From the NCBI GenBank assembly GCA_034687125.1, contig JAQGBZ010000089.1:62001-126000 (forward strand): DNA of 64,000 nucleotides, in the 5' to 3' direction. The position numbers and the translations under genes were made by a program. Below, one piece after another: positions 54,594 to 64,000 of the stretch. This stretch comes from Neelides folsomi (taxonomy: Eukaryota; Arthropoda; Collembola; Neelipleona; Neelidae). Under the pieces are notes generated by a model that saw only the letters and a program-made list of their open reading frames with translations, was not told where the DNA came from and did not search any database. Numbering within the stretch: position 1 is the stretch's first letter; each line of letters opens with the position of its first letter.

Positions 54594-57500
54594 TCAATAG
54601 TTATACCATAATATGGTAAAATGGATAATAGGGATTAGCAGGAATTTGGAATTTGGAGTTTTTCTCTCTCCGACCGAGACGATTTCATTAATGGGAGCTG
54701 TAAAATTTCTCCTGAATGCAGACGAGTAGATATCATTCCTTTTTGGAAACATGAATCCTGAAAAGACAAAAGACACACACCCACACTTGTTTAGTTCCCA
54801 GACAATTCCATCAAAGAGCAACATAAGTTTTATTCAATTTCAAATTCCTCATACTTAAAAGAGAAACTTCAATAGTTTAAGCAATATAATTTTACACTAA
54901 CATTAAGCATATTATGAACTAAAACATATAATAATATCTTAATATAATATAATATCTCTGTATTAAATAATTGCTTCTTAGCAAGGATAAATATTTTAAT
55001 AGGATTTGCATACAAATAAAAACAATTATCAAGCTTAAATAAATATTAACAAAAATGTATAATATGAATGAGCGTGTAAATAATATCCATTTAGAATGTT
55101 AATTAAGCAAAAAAGGGTTTTTTGTTACGCGTTCTTATTTCAATGAAAAAAGTTTTGAGTTTGGTGAAAGAAGATAAAGATTTACTTTGATAATAAGTGT
55201 CGATGGTTCCAACAAAGTAAAAGTGAAATAAGGACTGGCGTGGATCGATGGTCGTTCCAACAATTAATGGCCTTCGAAATCGACACCACAACATATTCTC
55301 GTGAATGTCGTAGTCGTCCAGTTCAATTATCTGCGACTCATGTAATTGGAAAATGGTTTTATATTAATTTATTCTTCCACTTCATTTTTCACTGACAATA
55401 GCTCATTTGCTCATTCATAAATTCTCAACTCTTGGAACTTTAATTTAAACTTCAAAAAATTCTTGAGACGAAACATGAGTCTATTAAATTCTACTTGCAC
55501 TTACAATAGATATTTTATAATTTATCAAAAGGAGTAAAAAAAAGTTGCGGTTCAATGGACATGTTCAAATTGAAAAGAAAATTGAAATTGATAAAGTTTT
55601 TGAATCATCATTATCAATCAAATTGAAAGTAAACATGAAAGGTGGAATATTCATCGAGCATAATTTGAAAGGGTTGAAGAATTTAGGATGTTTAAATTGA
55701 ATTTGTATACATTTTTTGAACTCCCACTCACATCATTGTGCGGATATGGCGGAGAATGAATTGATTCAATCAAGAGATGTTCAACTTTCACTCGTCCTCG
55801 TTCTAAGTAGCAAACAGTTAAGTCAGCATGGGCCAAGTTTGCATAGTCATCACCGAAAGCAACTCCGAGAAAGCTCTATTCAAATAGTCCAATTTTTCAA
55901 TCAACCAATTCAATTAATTGAAAAAAAAAGATTTTACTTTCAAATAATTTAATGGTCCTCATACTTAATAATGAAAAGTCACGATGTAACAACTTTTAGC
56001 AATATTGTATGTAATATTACTTTCAATATTTATATTATATATGTAGTAATTACGTGTGTTTAAAGTTTTTAATAAGCTATTATATGTAAAATAGTCCATG
56101 CTATTGTTACGTATTCAACCATTCATATTTTGCTAGACATTCTTGATTAGTATTTTCATTTCATCAAAATTTGTTAAACGTCTCTTTCGTTTTGGGATAT
56201 TTATAGGTCGTTTTAAAATAGAAAGTACGTTTAATTTTTAATATTTTATTTATTCATTTTGAACCAAATAATCTTTGATCTTGAAACTATCATTGGCTTT
56301 TAAAAAAACATCAAAGATATAATTACAAGTCTGTACAATCTTGGATACTTGTGAAAAGATCAAAGATGAATTTATTCTGTCTGGGATCGACGATATAATA
56401 TGGAGAAGATTAATTATATATTACTACAATATGTAGAAAGAGAAAATACCAAGAGATGTCTGGGTGTTTGGAATACATAGTTTAAATTTTTTATCATAAT
56501 GCATAATTATCATACATTATTGTTTGGCAGTTTGCCTCCAATCGTGAATTGAATTTCTCTCTTTTCGAGTGAGTCGATCGTGTACGAAAAGACAAAGAGA
56601 GCGTCTCTGGCCGAACAGGGATAAGTTCCATAAGAGCAAATTCTGTAGCAAGCAAGAATTGACCCACAAGAATAAGTGCTAATGGCTAGAAGTAAAAAAA
56701 CAATTTTATCCTTCATATGCTAGTTGTGTATTTCTTCTTATAAAAGATAAATATTTATATCTAAATAGCTATTTGTATTAGAGCTGTAGTTTAAATAACT
56801 GAGTAAGTATGTTTAATCTAGATAGGAATAATGAATTGGCAATGAATAATAAATTAGCTCTCATTGTCAATGAAGTGAAAATGAAGTAATAGAATGAATT
56901 TCTTACGGAAAGGGTTGAATGCGAGGATATCCGAAACAATGATCCAATAATGAATTCCTCGAAGCACGCTAGCTCTATTTGAGAACAAATTATGGGATCA
57001 TTAATTTACAATGATGGAAGAGTTCTTATTACACAGCAATTTTGTCAAAAATTATTACTTATAACAAACCTACATAGTACATGTCTTATATACAGATATG
57101 TAATACATGAGTGAAATCTAGCTAACAATAAGTATGTATATTTTCATATCATTGATGTTAGAAATATGCCATGTACCTTTTATGATACTTTTATGATCAT
57201 GAAATATATTGTACAATTTACTTTATCGCGTGAATTGAATTAATGACTCTTTCAACAAAATAGAATTTTAAATTCATTTTTGAATATAAAGAAAAGTTTA
57301 ATTTGACGAAAAATTCGTAGTGTGTTGGAACATCTGTCGACAATGCTCTTTAATGAACATTTAATGAATGGAATTCTGTCAATACTTATTGGTTAAAGAT
57401 AAAGTTATTAAAACTTTAAAATGAGCAGAAGGCACTTGATAAGATACTCTAGAACAGGGGGATAAGGTATATATAATATAATAAAATTGTCATATTATTC

Positions 57501-60068
57501 ACATTATTTTCTAATTTAAATAAACTAGGAATTTTCAATTAAGCTTCGCTTTGATGAATAATACAATTGTGAAATGGCACATGACCCATTATTTAAACAA
57601 CTTTAATACTTAATTTGAATATTTGGGTTAGGTTAGGTTGTAAAATTTAATATATATTTTCAAATCAAAGGAATTTCATAAAAATTTACATTTGATCGTA
57701 TTACTCGTATGCATATTATACATATACCGTAGGTATACGAGTAGATAAATATGAGTAGTATTCCATACATAAATGTATACCTGTATATCTAGTGTAAGAA
57801 AGTACTCGTATGTAGTGCAGTTTGCACTAAAAATCTACTCTCGAATACCAAGGCCGTAGTCGATAAAGCAACCAAGGGGTTATATCCGTTTGTCTGATGT
57901 TCGACTTTCAACTTGAATGTCAGATCTTACATTAAGATTTTATGGATTTGAGAATTGATGCTCGGGCGTGATTTGATACTATTTATTAGAACAAGTCATA
58001 AATCAATGTAAATACTAAAATATTAACAATATATGCCTGTTCTGTACTAATTGGATATATTAACAAAAGTTTAAGAGCAATCAGGAATAAATAATTAAAA
58101 TGCTATAAAATTTTTATTGTTGGATATTATATTATATTTATCATACATGAATCGAATGTCTCCAGCTTCTTGATCCGGAGATGACCAGATGAGTGAAATG
58201 TTTCCAAGCTTCACAGGTTTCCCTTTGTCAATAACGGAAGCGAAAGGGATGTCATAGCACGGGAGGTAAGTGAGGAGGAAGGGAAGATATCGGAATTGGC
58301 CAATTAGCCCAACGCCACCACGGAGGAGCTCGCCAGTTCCGGCAACAACCCGGGCTTGGATCAGCAGCCCTTCGAAGTATCCTCCTTCCACGCGGACTGA
58401 AATTTAAACAAATTTTATCCAACATAGCTTCTCAATTTACAGACGAAACGTTGTCGTTTTCGTTTCATATGCTTGAAAGGTGAAAGGAAATAATGACATA
58501 TTTAGGAATTTGAATAAATAATATACATTTATCAGCGAGCGAGATGAATCGGAAATTTAATTCTGTGGGTGATGAAGTTCAATCTAAGCAATCAGAGATT
58601 ATTATGAATTCATGGTTTAATTATCTAAACCCTAATTATAGTACGCGTTGGTTCCTACTCCATTCCATTTCAATTACGTAGTTAGGGCAGGCCAAGGGAA
58701 ATCTTCCGTTCAATTTTACCACAACAAACGGAATGCGTCCATATCTACCCAATGTGTCAGTCTGGAGATGCCGATATGAATAAAATATGTAGCATAAATG
58801 GGTCTATACTTAATAACATGTACTTAATATTACATACTAATACATACCAGCCTATATCAATTTGTATAACTAGGTATATTACATTTCCTTTTTAAATTAA
58901 GTTTGTCTCTGGATGTAGAGATTGAATAATGTGATTATAACAGACAAGATGACAGAATGGCGTAATAAGTGAATGAGGAAAATCTGACAATCTACTCGAA
59001 CATTTTCCTTCTCATTAATTCCCATTTTATTTTTACGGGGTTTCAATGGAGCGCAATTATGAAAAAAGTAAATGTGAATTATTCATGTATTCTCGCATTT
59101 GTTCAGAAACAAATAATTTACTATTGAAAGTTTTAAACGAATATTACATCTATAAATACTGTACATACTTATAACATGGTATATTGGAACTATCATTATA
59201 ATTTTGTATTTTTTATCTTATTCGTTAACTGAGAAAAAATACCTAAATAATCAGAATAATGTCCAATAAGTATAATATATTGTATAACTTAAGGCACAGT
59301 TTAAATTAATGAGATTGCTATTTCAGAATTTTTTCTTTACGATCTCCATTATGATGATGTGTAGGGATAGGGAGTTAACTTATAATAATGCTCATAGGTT
59401 GGGAGAAGCAGAGTTACATTTCATATCTGCACCAGAAAACCCGTTGTGAATACAAAGTGTTGTATTTGAATAGAAAACCTCTTTAACCACTGAACTTCTT
59501 CTTTTGACTTTTTATCATTCAAGTTCTCATTTTTTGAAATGAGACGAGGTTTAAAAAATATAGTTTTCCTTAAAAGTTTTCTCCGATATCATTATAAGTT
59601 ACTTGAAGATAAGTTTAATGAAGCTAAAAATCTTTTCGCACAATCTTCTATTGTGAAAAATCATTCTTTGTAAACTTTATCGTAAAAATCCAAGTTTTTT
59701 TTATATAAAAAAGTGTTAAACTCAGCTGATAAGATTTAAAAAGTGTAAAATGCAAATGGTTTTGGAAATTAGAAGATAAATAATTTACCAACGAGATCGG
59801 AGTTCCTTCGATATCTTCGTTCTGTAGCCGTGAGTTTAAATGGAACTTCATCATAGTGATCCGATCTCTTCCTTTTCCCAGTTGAGAATCTTGTACGAAG
59901 CCCATAAGGCAAATCCGCATCGTTTGGATCTTTCCTGGGGACTAAATCTATGCAGGACTGCTCTGTATATTTCAGATATCCATCCACCCGATCAAATGTA
60001 AGTAGGAGGAAAATGGATATGGCGAAGATCCGTGTGCTAATGACATAAAAGTATTTTTCGGTTTCCAT
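54594..60068 (-). CDS. Secreted or surface-anchored Reeler-DOMON protein
   Basis: Seven exons (60068-59789, 58396-58147, 56974-56907, 56685-56516, 55875-55732, 55330-55186, 54757-54594) join in consistent phase to about 406 residues. A signal peptide (residues about 11-30, IFAISIFLLLTF) is followed by a Reeler-type domain. That domain has Cys39 and, near 99-109, GYFEGLLIQAR, then NISLIWSSPDQEAGDIRF and VLRGIHYW. A DOMON-like domain spans about 205-350, with KREIQFTIGGKLP, FLGVAFGDDYANLAHADLTVC and HFYFVGTIDTYY. The tail ends in a hydrophobic run (FLLIPIIHFTILW), which suggests a GPI or C-terminal membrane anchor. The Reeler-DOMON order is that of FRRS1/SDR2 ferric-chelate reductases, but the cytochrome b561 part is absent. 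Haem- or sugar-binding roles are possible; function is unknown. It is divergent from the GT92 gene. Confidence 0.75.
57851..57907 (+). repeat. Possible tRNA-derived SINE head in Reeler-DOMON intron 2
   Basis: AGGCCGTAGTCGATAAAG (57851-57868) resembles a tRNA A-box. TGTTCGACTT (57898-57907) resembles a B-box at suitable spacing. The segment is more complex and GC-richer than the flanking AT-rich intron. Ends and family are unknown. Confidence 0.35.
59432..59495 (-). repeat. Possible decayed tRNA-like fragment in Reeler-DOMON intron 1
   Basis: On the minus strand GTTCAGTGGTTAAAG (59481-59495) looks like an A-box. ACTTTGTATTC and a poor B-box (CGGGTTTTCTGG, 59432-59443) follow at tRNA-like spacing. 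It shares strings with the fragments at 23700-23805 and 53784-53842. The evidence is weak. Confidence 0.25.
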
Positions 60069-61020
60069 TTTTTCCAGAAGTGTGAAAAACCATTTACTTT
60101 TTTCCTGTCCCTAATCAAGTTAAAAACAACCAAGTTGGATGAAAAGATTATTTCCATTAGACCTGAGAGAGTCCATTAAATTCTTCTCAGGTTTGTGTAA
60201 TAATTAAGAAACTAACTACTTCCTTACCTTCGTCGGATATCGGGAGAAGTGGGGGAAAGTTGGGGAAATTGTCAAATGAAACTTGTAATAAAGGGAGAAT
60301 AGAAAACACTTTGGTTTGGAGGAAAACTAAAAGTTTGTTCTTCTCAATACTTAAATTAATAAACTTGCTAACATGTAATGTAAGTAATTATAACTTCAAA
60401 GTGAATTAAATTCATAACTTGGAAGAAACAATACTTGCCCATAAAGTATTACGGTTAATTATAAAAGACGAGGAAACAAGTTAAAGTGTGTTGTTGAGTG
60501 GACTTGTAATCAAAGACTTGAATGTGCAATCAAAAAAACCTCCAGGAAACCTTCTGCGTCGTTTTTACATCAAAGGCCATATTTTTGGACTTATTTCGGA
60601 AGTGTCTTCATTGCGTGTTTGAAGTGTCCTCCAAGAATTAAACAGAATTTTGGGAATTGAATTTCCAGGAAAGTCACAAGGATTTAGGAAGTGATGGCAT
60701 GAGAAGTTGCATGTCATTTGTTGAAGGGAAGTTGAATAATAATTTACCACCTACCTAACTACTTAAATGCACCTATATTATAGTATACCTAGTATTAATT
60801 TATGAATTATGTGATATAACAAGTACCTTAGTATTTTATAAGTACAGATGTATGGTATAAGCCATATTAAAAGTATAGGCCTATTTATGCACAAAACTTG
60901 AGAACTCCAAACTTTTTAGATAGACCAGATTGACAAATTCCTGTACTTTTCTCAGTGGCTCAAAGTGGCAAATGAGGTTATAAATTTTAATGATCCTTTC
61001 TCTCACATTATCAATGTGCC
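60069..61020. other. Divergent spacer between Reeler-DOMON and GT92 genes
   Basis: This is about 950 bases, AT-rich, with no clear TATA or CCAAT arrangement. A purine-rich GGAGAAGTGGGGGAAAGTTG run lies at 60242-60261. It probably holds both promoters. Confidence 0.45.
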
Positions 61021-62529
61021 ATGAGATTCTTAATAAAGAATCGTGGGTTTGGGAAAAGAGCGAAAGTGGTTTTTCTGTCCATCTTCCTTTTCGTCGGATT
61101 GTCTCTCTTTGCACTTGGAATTGGTCAACCCTTCCGGGACCAAAAGGGAAATGGAAAAAGTAAAAGTTTAATGAGTTTGGATAGTACGTGCAGTGGCCAT
61201 TCACCCCCCATTAGACAATTTGATTCCTGGACAAGGGTCGCTGACTCTTTGTACACTTACAGTGCCTATTTGGACAATCGGACAGAAGCCCATGACCTCC
61301 AGAACCTTCATGGCCAATTCCCTTTGTTAATCAGAATAATCGGCATACTCCAAATCCCTCCGCTCAGGTCGATGCATCCGCTCCGAAGACTCAGAATTAA
61401 AGATGAGACTTATATGGGGGATCAATTCAGATGTAAAATCCATTATGAATCCCCCAATGGATCTCTGATTGAATTGGGAACAGAAATTCACTTGCGACGT
61501 TCCATATTCGAAGAAGGGATGAAAAAGTACGCTGGGAGTTTTTTCAACTGTTATTCCAGGATTAATTTTTCCACTATTAATATTGATAAGGGATTCTTTA
61601 CTGAGAAAACCTCCATCTTTGTCTCGATTGTTCCCGTAGGGGCCTCGGACTACCCGACCAAATTGATTCAAGTGAGACGTCTGGACGACAATGAGGAAAT
61701 GACAACAGGAAAAGGTCGAGAGAAGAAAGCCCGGGATAAGTTGCTCGTTTGTGTCCGACCCCTTTTTGGCCCTTGGGATGATGTGAAGCGGACGGCGGAG
61801 TTTATGGCCTTTTATTCGGCCATGGGCGTAGAAGGATTTACATTCTATGATTTCGGAATTGCTCCCCGGGTTCTCCAATATTTTAACGCCCTTGTTAGAG
61901 AAAATATTGACATTCGCGTCTTGCCCTGGAACCTCCCTACCGGGAACACGTCAGACCTTTGGGACTTTGGATCCTTAGCGGCCCTCAACGATTGCGTTTA
62001 TCGGAACTATGGAACAAACACCGGGATTATTGTGGTCGACATTGACGAGTTCATTGTGCCAGGGCAAGTTGGGATCGAGTCACTCAAAGCCCTTTTCTTC
62101 CTTCTGGATAGAAATTTAGGGGAAGTGTTAATCCGGAATTCATTCTTCTGTAAGGAATTCTGTGAGAATTCAAAAGGTCGGGATGAATTTCAAATATTTG
62201 CATGCTCCATAAGAACCAAACGTGTGTGGAGTCCCAAGATGCGAGCCAAGTACTTTGTCAATCCTAGGGCTATTGTAAGCGTGGGACACCACGGAGTGAC
62301 AAGGTTTCTAAGGCAGTTGGATTCTCGGGACCGAAGTTATTCCAACTCATTACAACTCCGACCGCAACATGCTCTGCTTCATCATTATCGGACCTGTCGG
62401 GACATTTCATCTTCCAAACACCCCGTTCTTACACGTCTGGCTATGCCCGATAGGAGAATGAACCATTTCAAAACTAAAGTCAAAGTTTCAGTTCCATACG
62501 CAGTTTGGAAAGCTAAGTTTCAAATGTAA
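61021..62529 (+). CDS. Glycosyltransferase family 92 protein
   Basis: This single-exon gene encodes 502 residues. A short basic N-terminus and signal anchor (VVFLSIFLFVGLSLFALGIG, residues about 16-35) predict a Golgi type II enzyme. The stem and N-terminal part, to about residue 230, are not recognised in detail. The GT92 (formerly DUF23) catalytic domain runs from about residue 240: LLVCVRPLFGPWDDVKR, EFMAFYSAMGVEGFTFYDFG, LPWNLP, ALNDCVYRNYG and the DxD-type metal site VDIDEFIVP (about 339-347). Cys-rich FFCKEFCENS, KYFVNPRAIVSVGHHGV and a His-rich ALLHHYR region follow. Characterised members include nematode GALT-1, a beta-1,4-galactosyltransferase acting on core fucose; the substrate here is unknown. 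The start is the first ATG, directly before the anchor. Confidence 0.88.
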   Translation: MRFLIKNRGFGKRAKVVFLSIFLFVGLSLFALGIGQPFRDQKGNGKSKSLMSLDSTCSGHSPPIRQFDSWTRVADSLYTYSAYLDNRTEAHDLQNLHGQFPLLIRIIGILQIPPLRSMHPLRRLRIKDETYMGDQFRCKIHYESPNGSLIELGTEIHLRRSIFEEGMKKYAGSFFNCYSRINFSTINIDKGFFTEKTSIFVSIVPVGASDYPTKLIQVRRLDDNEEMTTGKGREKKARDKLLVCVRPLFGPWDDVKRTAEFMAFYSAMGVEGFTFYDFGIAPRVLQYFNALVRENIDIRVLPWNLPTGNTSDLWDFGSLAALNDCVYRNYGTNTGIIVVDIDEFIVPGQVGIESLKALFFLLDRNLGEVLIRNSFFCKEFCENSKGRDEFQIFACSIRTKRVWSPKMRAKYFVNPRAIVSVGHHGVTRFLRQLDSRDRSYSNSLQLRPQHALLHHYRTCRDISSSKHPVLTRLAMPDRRMNHFKTKVKVSVPYAVWKAKFQM

Positions 62530-64000
62530 TTTGAAAGCTGAAAGTAATTTTGGAAATTAAGATGCTATTTTAAATATTTTAAACCTATTAAAATGATGGA
62601 AAATTGTTAAAAAAGTTCTTGCGAAATTCATACGGTTTTAATCTCGAGAATTAGATAAAAAGCAAAGCTTAAAAATATTAAAGTTTAATATGTTTTTATA
62701 TGCGTTTGTTTGCCATTGTACGTGAGATTTGAATTTGAAAAGAATTTTACAGACATTGAATCTCCATTATTACATGTGGGGATTAAAATTTGAGGATTAG
62801 TGAACGGTTTACATGAGTGGAAATGATTTAAAATAAGAAAAAGCCATTTCTGATCTTCTTACTGTGCACCGTTTCCAAATTCTTCATCTTTCCAATCCCT
62901 CTTCAATCTTCTATGCTTGAACGAGTTCGAAGTTTTAAACGGATTTCATCGTTGACGGAGTTCCAAGAAGTTCTTAATTTCTCATCGATTGTTTTAACTA
63001 CAATTCTCATATCTTTGCTGGGAGATGAAGGACCGCACTTTGATTCTTCAAGCATACAGACAGCCTCGCAGGTCGGGATATTTTTATCGGCACCTTCACA
63101 ATGAACCTCGTAAATTGGTTTGGTCTTGCTCTACACAACATAAAGTTTACTGTTATTATTATAAAAACGACTACTTATTCTTACTTTATGTCATATATCC
63201 TCATTTCTGTTCATTGTAAAATAAATCATTAAAATCTTTAAATAACGAATACATATACAGTAAACTATCTGTATAGAATACATTAATATATAAATACTAC
63301 ATAACACATTTCACATTGCGGAGACCAGACTCAAAAGCTCATAACACTCACAAGACTTGAAAAGTATTAGTAGCTTACAGTACTACATACATAGGTACAT
63401 AAACAAGCTAGTAAGAACGTCTAAACGCAAGTCAAAAAACCAAGCTTAAACCTAAAGTTTACTGAAAATATTGAGAGAAACGGGGTTTTATTTTTCAAAT
63501 TGAAAGATTGAAGCAATATTTAAGAATTGAAGCTTTATAATGGCGAATTCGGGGAATTGGAAAATGTGCGTACAAACAATGAATAAATATGATAGAAAAG
63601 ACAAAATATATTTGTATAAAAATTTGAAAATCATACAAATATGCTTTACCTTCATGATATCATAATATACAGTATGTGTCTATTACTTTTTTTACATTAT
63701 ATAAAAATATGTAATAAGTATGAATAAATATGTAATTCATGCTTCCAGATATTTAAATAATCCTACCGTCCTTATTATAAGATACGAGATTATAGATATT
63801 ATAGGGTTATGTTACTTACACGTAGGGTTTATAACATTTTATTTGATTATTAAATCTAAAAATACTTCAATTCCAATCTTCAAACCGTCAATACCGTATG
63901 TACGTAGAATTTATTCAAAAAAAGGTAAGGGGTGGAATTGAAGAACTGTTATTGGTATTTGAATTGATAAGCTTAAAGAATATGCCTATGTGGGTAAGTA
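62530..64000. other. GT92 3' flank and terminal region with no recognised gene
   Basis: This is 1.5 kb of AT-rich sequence. Small open frames at 62913-63219 and 63720-63941 show no recognisable domain and no convincing splice partners inside the window. No RNA or repeat is recognised. Confidence 0.55.

Noticed and set aside
57624-57640. Telomere-like GGGTTAGGTTAGGTTG (two to three TTAGG units)
   Set aside because: Too short to be an interstitial telomere array in AT-rich DNA. Similar single units occur near 38618 and 38732.
61327-61878. 183-codon minus-strand open frame
   Set aside because: It is antisense to the GT92 coding exon, with no recognisable domain.

Overview
The window is a piece of an animal nuclear genome, most likely an arthropod. 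It is AT-rich, and its genes have many introns of roughly 50-150 bases with GT-AG ends. Animal-specific families are present, including SLC12A9, KANSL3, LIN54, STK40, B4GALT7 and a Reeler/DOMON protein. A GT92 glycosyltransferase and very AT-rich spacers would suit a springtail or another hexapod, but the species cannot be fixed from this sequence.

Thirteen protein genes were assembled exon by exon. For multi-exon genes, splice phases were checked so that each frame closes. In order they are: B4GALT7 (-), SLC12A9 (+), a C2H2 zinc-finger gene (-), Ral GTPase (+), MCCC2 (+), KANSL3 (-), STK40 (+), LIN54 (-), TOMM22 (+), IDI1 (+), PECR (+), a secreted or surface Reeler-DOMON protein (-), and a GT92 glycosyltransferase (+). 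The first 8.3 kb holds no gene I can recognise. Strands nearly alternate, which gives five divergent pairs (shared upstream regions of about 1-2.2 kb) and four convergent pairs.

The genes do not form one pathway. They are mostly housekeeping functions: proteoglycan linker synthesis, leucine breakdown, mitochondrial import, isoprenoid synthesis, peroxisomal fatty-acid metabolism, the NSL chromatin complex and the MuvB/DREAM cell-cycle complex. IDI1 and PECR are adjacent and both end in a peroxisomal-type C-terminal tripeptide (HRM and SKL).

Non-coding structure includes a roughly 585-bp Tc1-like DNA transposon derivative with terminal inverted repeats of about 180-195 bp and a transposase remnant. 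There are several decayed tRNA-like (SINE-like) fragments, and a set of short, nearly spacerless perfect hairpins in introns and upstream regions. I found no CRISPR array, rRNA gene, convincing tRNA gene, or retrovirus-like element. I did not find a clearly new biological system. The most unusual items are the Tc1 derivative, the hairpins, the all-phase-0 intron layout of LIN54, and the Reeler-DOMON protein that lacks a cytochrome b561 part.
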